Shown here piece after piece: positions 41,201 to 49,694 of a stretch of 64,000 nucleotides of DNA. The position numbers and the translations under genes were made by a program. A model generated the notes under the pieces. The model worked only from the letters and a program-made list of their open reading frames with translations, did not search any database and had not been told where the DNA came from. The first letter of the stretch is position 1; every line of letters starts with the position of its first letter. Source of the stretch: Microbispora siamensis (lineage in GTDB: Bacteria; Actinomycetota; Actinomycetes; Streptosporangiales; Streptosporangiaceae); the NCBI RefSeq assembly GCF_016863095.1, contig NZ_BOOF01000029.1, forward strand, positions 62,001-126,000. The letters are read 5' to 3'.

Positions 41201-41231
41201 GCGGTGACGGCCTGTGCGGTACCGTCACCGC
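41201..41231. promoter_or_regulatory. inverted repeat over the acuC promoter and start
   Basis: GCGGTGACGG (41201-41210) and CCGTCACCGC (41222-41231) are perfect 10-bp arms. The right arm overlaps the -10 box and ends on the base before the ATG, so a bound regulator would block transcription of the leaderless gene. Confidence 0.5.
41220..41225 (+). promoter_or_regulatory. -10 box of leaderless acuC
   Basis: TACCGT, 6 bases (CACCGC), ATG at 41232. Confidence 0.6.
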
Positions 41232-42395
41232 ATGAGTCAGGCGGTGCGGGTCGTCTGGGACGACGCTCTGGTTTCCTACGACTTCGGGCCCGGCCATCCG
41301 CTCGCGCCCGTACGCGTCGAGCTCACCATGGCGCTCGCCCGTGACCTGGGCGTGCTCGACGGCGTCGGGACGACCGGCTGCGTCCCCGCCACCGAGGACG
41401 AGATCGCGCTGGTGCACAACCGGGACTACATCGAGGCGGTCAAGAACGTCTCCAAGGACGGCCGCCCCGACCTGCGCTACGGGCTCGGCACCGAGGACAA
41501 TCCCGCCTTCGTCGGCATGCACGAGGCGTCCGCCCTGGTCACCGGCGCGTCACTGGCCGCCGCCAGGGCGGTGTGGACGGGCGGGGCCGAGCACGCGGTC
41601 AACGTCGCGGGCGGGCTGCACCACGCCATGCCCGGCGCCGCCAGCGGCTTCTGCGTCTACAACGACCCGGCCGTCGCCATCGCGTGGCTGCTGTCGCAGG
41701 GCGCGACGAGGATCGCGTACGTGGACGTGGACGTGCACCACGGCGACGGCGTGCAGGCGGCGTTCTACGACGACCCGAGGGTGCTCACGATCAGCCTGCA
41801 CGAGAGCCCGCGCACGCTGTTCCCCGGCACCGGCTTCCCGCAGGAGACCGGCGCGGAGGGCACCGCGGTCAACGTGGCGCTGCCGGCCGGGTGCGGCGAC
41901 ACGGGATGGCTGCGCGCCTTCCACGCGGTGGTCCCGCCGCTGCTGCGCGCCTTCGCGCCGCAGATCCTGGTCACCCAGCAGGGCTGTGACAGCCACGCCC
42001 TCGACCCGCTGGCCCATCTCATGCTCAGCCTGGACGGGCAGCGCACGGCGTACGCCGCGCTGCACCGGCTGGCCCACGAGACCGCAGGCGGCCGGTGGAT
42101 CGCGGTGGGCGGCGGGGGATACGAGCTGGTCCAGGTCGTGCCGCGGGCGTGGACGCATCTGATCGCCGAGGCGCTGGGACGCCCCGTCGAGCCGTCGACC
42201 GCCACACCGGACAGCTGGCGGACGTACGTGGAGGAGCGCACCGGGGAGATACCACCCCTGACCATGACGGACGGACGTCACCCGCAGTGGCGGGACATTT
42301 CGGAAGGGTACGATCCTGCCGACGCCGTCGACCGGGCCGTCATCGCGACCAGGAAGGCGGTGTTCCCCTTCTACGGCCTGGACCCCATGCCCTGA
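41232..42395 (+). CDS. acuC: AcuC-type histone-deacetylase family protein
   Basis: 387 residues. GHPLAPVRVELTMAL, charge-relay GGLHHAMPGAASGFCVYND (HH) and zinc-binding YVDVDVHHGDGVQAAFYDD with LTISLHE and DSHALDPL. Removes acyl groups from protein lysines; in Bacillus AcuC reactivates acetyl-CoA synthetase. Start at ATG 41232, set by the leaderless promoter; the longer ORF start 18 bases upstream lies within the -10 box. Confidence 0.93.
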   Translation: MSQAVRVVWDDALVSYDFGPGHPLAPVRVELTMALARDLGVLDGVGTTGCVPATEDEIALVHNRDYIEAVKNVSKDGRPDLRYGLGTEDNPAFVGMHEASALVTGASLAAARAVWTGGAEHAVNVAGGLHHAMPGAASGFCVYNDPAVAIAWLLSQGATRIAYVDVDVHHGDGVQAAFYDDPRVLTISLHESPRTLFPGTGFPQETGAEGTAVNVALPAGCGDTGWLRAFHAVVPPLLRAFAPQILVTQQGCDSHALDPLAHLMLSLDGQRTAYAALHRLAHETAGGRWIAVGGGGYELVQVVPRAWTHLIAEALGRPVEPSTATPDSWRTYVEERTGEIPPLTMTDGRHPQWRDISEGYDPADAVDRAVIATRKAVFPFYGLDPMP

Positions 42396-42437
42396 GAAGT
42401 ACGGAATCATGCCGAGCCGAGGAGCGCTGTACCTGTC

Positions 42438-43214
42438 GTGACCCCTCCCACCCGAGCCGAACTGCGCGAACACCTCGTCCGGACCGCCATCGCGGGTGAC
42501 GTGGCGACCAGCCGCGAGAACAACCTCGACCACTACCGGTCGCTCGCGCTGCGCGACCCGCACTACCTCTTCGGACTCACCTTCGAGGGCGAGTGGTCCT
42601 ACCACGAGGTGCTGGCGCTCATGGCCGACAAGGCGGGAGTGGCGGCCGATCCCGGTCATCGCGAGGGCCCCGACACCATCGACCCCGATCGGACCATCGA
42701 CGCCGTCGAGGAGATGGGCGAGCGGATCGCCAAGGTGCTGCATCGCGGCGCGCCCAGGATCGTGCTCGCCACCGGGCACCCGACCGGCCTGCTCACCATC
42801 CACCTCGCGCTGGCGCGGTTCCTCGCGGAGAACGGGGCGACCCTCCTCTTCCCGGCCGAGGGGTGGACGTACATCGGCGGTCTCGGCCGCCGCAGGCGGA
42901 TCCGCTACCTCGACGGCGTGGCGATGCTGGAGGACCGGGGCACGTTCGTGCACACCCACGAGGCGGCGCCGATGGAGGCGATGCTGGCCGAGGAGCGGCC
43001 CGACTTCGTGATCGCCGACCACGGCTGGGCGGGGGCCGCGGGCGAGGCCGGGGTCGAGACCGTGGGCTTCGCCGACAGCAACGACCCCGCGCTGTTCGTG
43101 GGCGAGGCCGAGGGCAAGATCGCCGTCACCGTCCCCCTGGACGACAACGTGCTGCCGCGCTTCTACGCTCCGTTGACGGCGTACCTGCTCGCCCGGGTCG
43201 CCCGCAGCCTCTGA
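42438..43214 (+). CDS. conserved protein next to acuC, possible phosphatase
   Basis: 258 residues, soluble. Features: ATGHPTGLLTIHLALARFLAENGATLLFPAEG, RRRRIRYLDGVAMLEDRGTFVHTHEAAPMEAMLAEERPDFVIADHGWAGAAGEAG and VGFADSNDPALFVGEAEGKIAVTVPLDDNV. The repeated Asp/His/Asn (ADHGW, DSNDP) look like a metal site, and such genes beside acuC have been called phosphatases; I cannot confirm this from sequence. GTG start, with GAGGAG about 13 bases upstream. Confidence 0.6.
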   Translation: MTPPTRAELREHLVRTAIAGDVATSRENNLDHYRSLALRDPHYLFGLTFEGEWSYHEVLALMADKAGVAADPGHREGPDTIDPDRTIDAVEEMGERIAKVLHRGAPRIVLATGHPTGLLTIHLALARFLAENGATLLFPAEGWTYIGGLGRRRRIRYLDGVAMLEDRGTFVHTHEAAPMEAMLAEERPDFVIADHGWAGAAGEAGVETVGFADSNDPALFVGEAEGKIAVTVPLDDNVLPRFYAPLTAYLLARVARSL

Positions 43215-43526
43215 CTCCCCTTCCGGACCTCCCAAACCGGGCATTTCGCGCCCGCTTTTGCGCCTCTGTGTCGACCGTTTGCCAACTTTTTCGTGTGCCT
43301 GGGCGACTCTAATGTGAGAGAAGTTGGTCCGTTCCAAGATTGAGGCGAGGGGCACGGCCCGGCTGCTGCCAGCGACTTTCCCGATTTTGACGGCACACGG
43401 CTCCGTTGACTGATGGAATGAGGGGTTTGCCTACTCGGAGTCCGGACTTACGCTGACAGCAGTACACGTGCGTGAGCAATGGCACCAGTGGGGATAACCC
43501 GGAAACACGTGCGGAAGAGGCGTCCG
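43215..43526. other. 312-bp intergenic region with candidate promoters
   Basis: No gene seen. It holds TTTTCG-N16-TAATGT (43288-43315) inside CCAACTT/AAGTTGG arms (43282-43288 and 43321-43327), and TTGCCT-N16-TACGCT (43427-43454). A long leader for the small HTH gene is likely, so it may be strongly regulated. Confidence 0.5.
43427..43454 (+). promoter_or_regulatory. candidate promoter of small HTH gene
   Basis: TTGCCT, 16-bp spacer, TACGCT, about 72 bases before the start codon. Confidence 0.45.
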
Positions 43527-43730
43527 ATGGGTGCAGGCGAAAGACCTCTCAGCGAGGTGAAGTTCTTGACGGTGGCCGAGGTGGCGACCGTCATGCGGGT
43601 GTCCAAGATGACCGTGTACCGGCTCGTGCACTCCGGGGAGTTACCGGCCATCCGTGTCGGCCGGTCCTTCAGAGTGCCCGAGCAGGCGGTCCACGACTAC
43701 TTGCGGGACGCGTTCATCGAAGCAGGATGA
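43527..43730 (+). CDS. excisionase-type helix-turn-helix protein
   Basis: 67 residues. EVKFLTVAEVATVMRVSKMTVYRLVHSGELPAIRVGRSFRVPEQAVHDYLRDAF is a MerR-like winged HTH of the excisionase/BldC-like class. Widely conserved in actinomycetes at this place beside the bS22 gene and acuC. Start at ATG 43527 after GAAGAGG; an upstream in-frame ATG at 43479 has no ribosome-binding site. It has no integrase neighbour, so it is a chromosomal regulator rather than an excisionase. Confidence 0.85.
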   Translation: MGAGERPLSEVKFLTVAEVATVMRVSKMTVYRLVHSGELPAIRVGRSFRVPEQAVHDYLRDAFIEAG

Positions 43731-43885
43731 ATCACGCGGGCGACCACGCTTGACGGCAGCGTGGCCGACTCCCGGTCGACGCGGGGTCCCCCGGGGGAGC
43801 GATCTACCACGGATCGCCGGTAGTCTGTTGAGCCGGTGTGCGCTCGCGCGCCGGTTTGACAGTCACACCTTCACCTGGGGGTCCC

Positions 43886-43984
43886 GTGGGCTCTGTGATC
43901 AAGAAGCGCCGCAAGCGCATGGCCAAGAAGAAGCACCGCAAGCTGCTGAAGAAGACCCGCATCCAGCGGCGTAACAAGAAGTAG
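43886..43984 (+). CDS. small ribosomal protein bS22 (AURKAIP1/COX24 domain)
   Basis: 32 residues: [18 protein letters not shown] followed by [14 protein letters not shown]; 19 of 32 residues are Lys or Arg. Closely matches the bS22 protein found in mycobacterial ribosomes near the decoding centre. GTG start with GGGGGT a few bases upstream. Too short to be listed by usual gene finders. Confidence 0.9.
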   Translation: MGSVIKKRRKRMAKKKHRKLLKKTRIQRRNKK

Positions 43985-44055
43985 CCGAGACGGAGCGCGC
44001 ACCGGTCCTCAGGGACCGGGCGACCGTGAACACGCACACCCCCGGCGAGGCGTCG

Positions 44056-45108
44056 ATGACTCGTACTGTGCTGGTCACCGGTGTCTCCGGTCACATCGGC
44101 GCTCGTGTGGCGATCGCGCTCGCGGCCGACCCGGAGATCGACCGGGTCATCGGCGTGGACACGGCGCCGCCGCCATCCCCTGCCGGGGAGGACGGCGCGG
44201 TGCTCGGTCGCACCGAGTTCGCCCGGGTCGCGTTGCGCAGTCCCGACCTGGTCAAGGTCATCAGGGACGCCGACGTCGACACCGTCGTGCACCTCAGCCT
44301 GGTCAGCGGCCCCGGTGGCAGTGGATCCGGTGGCAGCGGGTCCGGCGGTGGCCGGTCGGCCATGAAGGAGCACAACGTCATCGGGACGATGCAACTGCTC
44401 GCGGCGTGTCAGCGCTCCGCCACGGTGCGCCGGGTGGTCGTGCGGTCGACCACGGCCGTCTACGGCTCCTCGCCGCACGCTCCCGCCGTGTTCACGGAGG
44501 ACACCGAGCCCGTCGAGGTGTCGCACTCCGGGTACGCGCGGGACGCCACCGAGGTCGAGACGTACGTGCGGGGCTTCGCCCGGCGCCGTCCCGACGTGAC
44601 GACGACGACGCTGCGGTTCGCCAACCTGATGGGGCCGGGCGTCGACTCACCGCTGACGAGGTACTTCTCCCAGCCGGTGCTGCCCACCGTGCTCGGCTTC
44701 GACCCCCGGCTGCAGTTCGTCCACGAGGACGACGCCGTCGAGGTGCTGTGCCGTACGGCGCGGGCCGACCACCCGGGCGTGTTCAACGTCGCGGGCGACG
44801 GCGTCCTGCTGCTTTCGCAGTGCGTGCGGCGCACGGGCCGGCCGGTGATCCCGATGCCGTCCCCCGCCTTCCGCCTCGTCAGCGGGCTCGCCCGGGGCGC
44901 GCGGCTGGTGGACTTCTCGCCCGAGCAGCTCGCGCTCCTGAGCCACGGCCGGGCGGTGGACACCACCAGGCTCGCCGCCGAGCTCGGCTGGCGGCCAAAG
45001 TACAGCACGGCGGCGGCGTTCGACGACTTCCTCCGGTCGCGCGGCGGACCCGGCGAGCTGCCGCGCGCGGTGGTCGACTGGCTGGCCGACTTCGTGACAG
45101 GACGCTGA
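44056..45108 (+). CDS. NAD-dependent epimerase/dehydratase
   Basis: 350 residues. Extended SDR: VLVTGVSGHIGARVA, VVHLSLVSGP, VVRSTTAVYGSSPHAPAVFTE, RFANLMGP and VFNVAGDG. A GSGSGGSGSGGG loop (about residues 92-103) interrupts the fold and comes from short DNA repeats. The family Y-x3-K is modified (GYARDATEVE), so catalysis is uncertain. Start at ATG 44056 after GGCGAGG. The stop overlaps the acyltransferase start by one base. Confidence 0.85.
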   Translation: MTRTVLVTGVSGHIGARVAIALAADPEIDRVIGVDTAPPPSPAGEDGAVLGRTEFARVALRSPDLVKVIRDADVDTVVHLSLVSGPGGSGSGGSGSGGGRSAMKEHNVIGTMQLLAACQRSATVRRVVVRSTTAVYGSSPHAPAVFTEDTEPVEVSHSGYARDATEVETYVRGFARRRPDVTTTTLRFANLMGPGVDSPLTRYFSQPVLPTVLGFDPRLQFVHEDDAVEVLCRTARADHPGVFNVAGDGVLLLSQCVRRTGRPVIPMPSPAFRLVSGLARGARLVDFSPEQLALLSHGRAVDTTRLAAELGWRPKYSTAAAFDDFLRSRGGPGELPRAVVDWLADFVTGR

Positions 45109-45986
45109 TGGACGACTTCCAGGGCCGGCGTACGGACGGGAGCACGGCCGACCAGCGGCTCGCCGAGCTGTTCGCGTTCCTGCGGCGCAGGGTCACCGGC
45201 GAGTACGAGATCGACGAGTTCGGCTTCGACCCCGAGCTCAACGAGAAGGTGCTGCTGGAGGCGCTGCGCCCGCTCTACCGGCACTGGTTCAGGACCGAGA
45301 CCCTCGGGCTCGGCAACGTGCCGGCCGGCAGCGGTGCGCTTATCGTGGCCAACCACTCCGGCACGCTGCCCGTGGACGCCCTGATGCTGCAGGTGGCGGT
45401 GCACGACGAGCTGGGCAGGCCGCTGCGCCTGCTCGGAGCGCACCTGGTCTACCAGCTCCCCGTGCTCGGGCATCTGGCCCGCAAGTCCGGGCACACGCTC
45501 GCCTGCCCTGAGGACGCCGACCGGCTGCTGCGCAAGGGCGAGGTCGTCGGCGTCTTCCCCGAGGGCTTCAAGGGCATCGGCAAGCCGTTCTCCGAGCGCT
45601 ACCGGCTCCAGCGGTTCGGCCGGGGCGGGTTCGTCGCGTCGGCGATCAGAGCCGGCGTGCCGATCGTCCCGTGCGCCATCGTGGGGGCGGAGGAGATCTA
45701 CCCCAAGATCGGCGACATTCCGTCGCTCGCCCGGCTGCTCGGCCTGCCCTACCTGCCGATCACGCCGCTGTTCCCCTGGCTCGGGCCGCTCGGCCTGCTT
45801 CCGCTGCCGTCCAAGTGGCTGATCGAGTTCGGCGAGCCGATCCGGACCGACGAGTACGCCCCGGAGGAGGCCGACGACCCCATGCTGGTCTTCGACCTGA
45901 CCGACCACATCCGGGAGACCATGCAACGGCAGCTCGACGCCCTGCGGCTGCGCCGGGGCCCGGCGTTTCCCCCGATCGTGATGTGA
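45108..45986 (+). CDS. lysophospholipid acyltransferase (PlsC family)
   Basis: 292 residues. HX4D box NHSGTLPVD (H at about residue 81), substrate strand GVFPEGFKGIGKPFSERYRLQRFGRGGF, then IVPCAIVGAEEIYPKIG. Transfers an acyl chain to a lyso-lipid at the membrane. Coupled to the epimerase gene (TGATG), so the pair may modify the same lipid; that is inference. Confidence 0.88.
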   Translation: MDDFQGRRTDGSTADQRLAELFAFLRRRVTGEYEIDEFGFDPELNEKVLLEALRPLYRHWFRTETLGLGNVPAGSGALIVANHSGTLPVDALMLQVAVHDELGRPLRLLGAHLVYQLPVLGHLARKSGHTLACPEDADRLLRKGEVVGVFPEGFKGIGKPFSERYRLQRFGRGGFVASAIRAGVPIVPCAIVGAEEIYPKIGDIPSLARLLGLPYLPITPLFPWLGPLGLLPLPSKWLIEFGEPIRTDEYAPEEADDPMLVFDLTDHIRETMQRQLDALRLRRGPAFPPIVM

Positions 45987-46065
45987 CAACCGGGGCTCCT
46001 GCTGCTTTAGTGGCGTAGATCGGGACGAGTGGGCCCGCAACCGCCATTCAAACGGGGGCGTTCGA

Positions 46066-47448
46066 GTGACGGCATCATCCGCCCTTCGCGGCAGCGATCC
46101 CGCGTTCATCGGTCCTTACCGGATCGTCCGGCGGCTCGGTGCAGGCGGGCAGGGCATCGTCTATCTGGGCACGGACGACGCGGGGACCCAGGTGGCCGTC
46201 AAGGTCCTGCGTCCGGAGATCGCCGCCGACGAGACGACCAGGAGCCGGTTCGCCCGCGAGGTGGCCATCGCCCAGCGGGTCGCCTCGTTCTGCACCGCCC
46301 AGTTCCTCGCCGCCGACCTGTGGTCCGACCCTCCGTACATCGTGACGGAGTATGTCGACGGGCCGTCGCTGCAGGAGGAGGTGGCCCGCAACGGGCCGCG
46401 TACGGGGGCGGCCCTGCACCGCCTCGCGGTCGGGACGGCCACGGCGTTGACCGCGATCCACGAGGCGGGGCTGGTGCACCGGGACTTCAAGCCTGGCAAC
46501 GTGCTGCTCGGCGCCGACGGTCCCCGCGTGATCGATTTCGGCATCGCCCGCGCGCTCGACGCGACGGCCACGGTCAGCAGCCAGGTCGTCGGCACCCCCG
46601 CGTACATGGCCCCGGAGCAGATCAAGGGCGCGGAGATCGGCCCGGCCGCCGACGTGTTCGCCTGGGGGGCGGTGGTCGCCTTCGCCGCCACCGGCCGCTC
46701 GCCGTTCGCCGCGGACAGCACGCACGCCGTGCTCTACCGGGTCATCGGCGGCGAGCCCGACATCGCCGGGGTGCCGGACCCGTTGCGCGCGCTGGTCGCG
46801 CGGTGCCTCGCGAAGGAGCCCGCGGAGCGGCCCACCATGCGCGAGGTTCTCATGTGGCTGCTCGGCTCGGCGGACTCCCCGGACCGGGAGACCGGGCCGA
46901 GGTCCCACGCCGTCGCCGCGCGCCGTCGTTCCAGGAGGACGCTGTACGCGGCGGTGGCCGGCGCCGCCGTGCTGGCCCTGGCCGGGGGAGCGGCCCTGTG
47001 GCTGACGAACGGCGCCGGCTCCGCGGCGAAGGAGACCGGGGGCGGCACGACCGCGGGCCGGGCGACCACGGTCGCCCGGACGACCTCCTCGCCGCAGGTC
47101 TCCACGCCGTCCCGCCTGCCCCGTACGCTCACCGGGGTGTGGGAGGGGGTGCTGGCGCAGAGCAACGGCACGAACCGGCCCATGACCGTGGTGATCAGGC
47201 CGAACGCGCGGACCTTGGTCAGCTACCCGTCCCTGGGCTGCGCCGGCCTGCTGACCGTCGTCCGCCGGGACGCCGACGGGCAGTTCGTCCTCCGCGAGAC
47301 CATTGTCAAGGGAACCAAGTGCACCCGGCAGGGCCGCCTGACGATGCGCCCCGGCGACGGCAAGCTCCTGCTGACCTACTTCCCGAACGGTTCCGGGGAC
47401 GAGATGGCCTACAGCGCGACCGCCACCTTGTATCGCAAGGGCGTCTGA
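46066..47448 (+). CDS. membrane Ser/Thr protein kinase
   Basis: 460 residues. Kinase domain residues about 17-265: P-loop LGAGGQGIVYLG, Lys in VAVKVL, catalytic loop HRDFKPGN (Phe for the usual Leu), DFGIARAL, MAPEQIKG. A membrane helix (LYAAVAGAAVLALAGGAALWL, about 293-313) leads to a Thr/Ser-rich linker and an extracellular domain of about 120 residues with two Cys (LGCAGLL, GTKCTRQG), unlike PASTA kinases. GTG start after GGGGGC. Confidence 0.92.
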   Translation: MTASSALRGSDPAFIGPYRIVRRLGAGGQGIVYLGTDDAGTQVAVKVLRPEIAADETTRSRFAREVAIAQRVASFCTAQFLAADLWSDPPYIVTEYVDGPSLQEEVARNGPRTGAALHRLAVGTATALTAIHEAGLVHRDFKPGNVLLGADGPRVIDFGIARALDATATVSSQVVGTPAYMAPEQIKGAEIGPAADVFAWGAVVAFAATGRSPFAADSTHAVLYRVIGGEPDIAGVPDPLRALVARCLAKEPAERPTMREVLMWLLGSADSPDRETGPRSHAVAARRRSRRTLYAAVAGAAVLALAGGAALWLTNGAGSAAKETGGGTTAGRATTVARTTSSPQVSTPSRLPRTLTGVWEGVLAQSNGTNRPMTVVIRPNARTLVSYPSLGCAGLLTVVRRDADGQFVLRETIVKGTKCTRQGRLTMRPGDGKLLLTYFPNGSGDEMAYSATATLYRKGV

Positions 47449-47478
47449 GAATTATTGGGGGCCAGGTCTAACAAAGAG

Positions 47479-47492
47479 ACCTACTGGTCGGT
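47479..47492. promoter_or_regulatory. TetR-type operator-like site
   Basis: ACCTACTGGTCGGT, two mismatches from the palindrome ACCGACCGGTCGGT, next to TATGGT (47492-47497), a possible -10 element, and 33 bases before the hydrolase gene. No TetR gene is adjacent. Confidence 0.3.
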
Positions 47493-47524
47493 ATGGTGTG
47501 CTCACCCTCACCCCGGAGGAGCAC

Positions 47525-48559
47525 ATGAACAAGGGGCGGAACGCCGCCCTCGCCGGGCTCGCCCTCGGCCTGGCGATCGGCACCGCGCGACGCATCCAGG
47601 TCAGGCGGGCGAAGGCCGCACGGACTCCGAACGGCGCGTCCGGGCGCCGGACGACGGTCACGACCGACGACAGGGTCCGCCTGGCCGTGGAGATCGACGA
47701 CCATCCCGATCCCCGGTGCGCCGTCGTCTTCGCGCACGGCTGGCTGATGAACCGGCACTGCTGGCAGCTTCAGCGCGAGGCCCTGGCGGGCCTGGGCACG
47801 CTCGTCTTCTACGACCAGCGCGGGCACGGCGACTCCTCGGCCGGGGCGCTGGAGGCGTGCACGATCGACCGGCTGGGCGACGACCTGGCCGCCGTCATCC
47901 GCGCCGCCGTGCCGGAGGGACTGCCCGTCGTCCTCGTCGGCCACTCCATGGGCGGCATGACGGTCATGGCGCTCGCGGACCGGCACCCCACCCTGGTCGA
48001 GTCTCGAGTGGCCGGCGTGGCGCTGCTCAGCACCTCGTCCGGCGGGCTCGACGCCAGCACCTTCGGCCTTCCCGGGCCGCTCGGGCGGCTGGCTCCCCGC
48101 GTCACGCCCGTGCTGTTCGAGAGCATGCTGGCCCGTGCCGCGGTCATCGACGCGCGGCCCCGCGTGAAGGGCTTGACGAACCTGCCGGTGACCCGGTACG
48201 TCGCCTTCGGCAGGGGAGCGAGCCGGCGGCACGTCCGGCTGGTCAACGCGATGGCCGCGGCGACGCCGACGGAGGTCATGGTCGGGTTCTTCCGGGACTT
48301 CCGGGTGCACGACAAGTTCGCCGCGCTGAAGGCGCTCCAGCGGACGCGGACGCTGGTCATGGTGGGAGAGCGAGACCGGCTCACCCCACTCGCCCATAGC
48401 CGCCGGATCGCCGAGGCGCTGCCCGACGCCCGGTTCGTACGGATCCCCGGCGCCGGGCACATGATCGGCTTCGAACGCCCCGAGCTGGTGCACCGGGAGC
48501 TGACCGGCCTGATCGAGCGGGCCCTATCGGGCCCCGCGCAGGGCCGGTCCACGGCCTGA
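47525..48559 (+). CDS. alpha/beta hydrolase, membrane-anchored or secreted
   Basis: 344 residues. N-terminal hydrophobic segment (ALAGLALGLAIGTARR), then an alpha/beta hydrolase: VVFAHGWLMN oxyanion region, nucleophile VGHSMGGM, Asp in VMVGERDRLTPL and His in PGAGHMIGFERP. Start at ATG 47525 after GGAGGAG. Substrate unknown; esterase or lipase activity is likely. Confidence 0.88.
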   Translation: MNKGRNAALAGLALGLAIGTARRIQVRRAKAARTPNGASGRRTTVTTDDRVRLAVEIDDHPDPRCAVVFAHGWLMNRHCWQLQREALAGLGTLVFYDQRGHGDSSAGALEACTIDRLGDDLAAVIRAAVPEGLPVVLVGHSMGGMTVMALADRHPTLVESRVAGVALLSTSSGGLDASTFGLPGPLGRLAPRVTPVLFESMLARAAVIDARPRVKGLTNLPVTRYVAFGRGASRRHVRLVNAMAAATPTEVMVGFFRDFRVHDKFAALKALQRTRTLVMVGERDRLTPLAHSRRIAEALPDARFVRIPGAGHMIGFERPELVHRELTGLIERALSGPAQGRSTA

Positions 48560-48566
48560 GCGCCGT

Positions 48567-49568
48567 TCAGGCGCGTGGCGCGCGGAACCCCGGCCGGGCG
48601 GCCACGGGAGTGAGATGCCCGGCCGCCTTGAGCGTGTGCAGGACGGGGGCCGTCTCCAGGGTGCGGATCTGGTCGAGCGTGCCGAGCCGCCGGGTGAGGT
48701 AGCGGTGCAGGTCGGCGGGGCCGGCACAGAGCGCGTGGGCGAGCAAATTGGTGGCGCCGGTGGTGGCCGCGACGACGGCGAGCTCGTCGTGGGTGGCCAG
48801 GGTGGTCGCGACCTCGTCCAGATGTGCGGGAGTGACGGCCATCCACAGCAGGGCCTGGGCGGTGACGCCGTAAGCGGCCACGTCGACCTCCACGTCGAAG
48901 AAAATCGTCCCGCTCGCGCGTAGGTCGGCCAGGCGTCGTGCCACGGTGGCGGGGGACCAGCCGGTGGCCGCGGCGAGTTCGGCGTAGCCTGCTCGGCCGT
49001 CGTGGCGCAGGGCGTCGATCAGGGCGCGGTCGCCGTCCGTCAGGCTCATCTGGTCGCGAGTGCCGGGCGAGGGGGCCGGCCGCATGAGTGCCTGCTGCTG
49101 CTCGTCGCTGAGCGTGCGCAGCCGTCCACGCCAGGCGGTCGGACCGCCCAGGTAGGTGTGGAGCAGCAGGTGCGCCGAGACGGCCGTGATCCCGGAGGTG
49201 CGGGGGATGTCGTGCAGCAGCAGCGACCGTGACAGGCGGCTGTCGTCCTCCGTGTGGACGATCGCGAAGATCTCGGTGCCTCCGGAGGCCAGCTTGACCC
49301 ACGAGGTGTCGGGTCGCCGGGCCAGCGCGTGCCCCAGAGCCTGAGAGGCGGTGGGGGTCGTGGTGAGTCTGACCACCCACTGGGCCTGGCCGGTGCGGTC
49401 CTGCTCGGGCAGGCCGACGACGCGCAGCCCGGCCCCAGCGCGCAGCCGCCGGTAACGGCGCGTCACGGTCTGGGTGGACACGCCGAGGACCTCGGCGATC
49501 CGGCTGAACGGCGCTCGCCCGTCGACGTGCAGGGCATGGACGAGACCCCGGTCCAGTTCATCCAGCAT
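48567..49568 (-). CDS. double-domain Lrp/AsnC-family regulator
   Basis: 333 residues, twice the usual length: two HTH-ligand units, MLDELDRGLVHALHVDGRAPFSRIAEVLGVSTQTVTRRYRRL and SLTDGDRALIDALRHDGRAGYAELAAATGWSPATVARRLADL, each followed by a sensor half. It stops 7 bp from the convergent hydrolase. Divergent from the MFS gene, which it probably controls. Confidence 0.88.
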   Translation of the reverse strand: MLDELDRGLVHALHVDGRAPFSRIAEVLGVSTQTVTRRYRRLRAGAGLRVVGLPEQDRTGQAQWVVRLTTTPTASQALGHALARRPDTSWVKLASGGTEIFAIVHTEDDSRLSRSLLLHDIPRTSGITAVSAHLLLHTYLGGPTAWRGRLRTLSDEQQQALMRPAPSPGTRDQMSLTDGDRALIDALRHDGRAGYAELAAATGWSPATVARRLADLRASGTIFFDVEVDVAAYGVTAQALLWMAVTPAHLDEVATTLATHDELAVVAATTGATNLLAHALCAGPADLHRYLTRRLGTLDQIRTLETAPVLHTLKAAGHLTPVAARPGFRAPRA

Positions 49569-49694
49569 CGTCGGATTCTCTCGCCGATCCGCCTTCTGTG
49601 GAAGAAATCCGCGAATTCGGCTTCCCGGCTGGAACGTCCCACCCGTACGCCTCAGGCTGCTGCGTGATCACGACGCGACCCGGAAGGACGACGC

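Noticed and set aside
43527..43730. Excisionase of an integrated element
   Set aside because: There is no integrase, attachment-site repeat or tRNA nearby, and the neighbours are conserved core genes.
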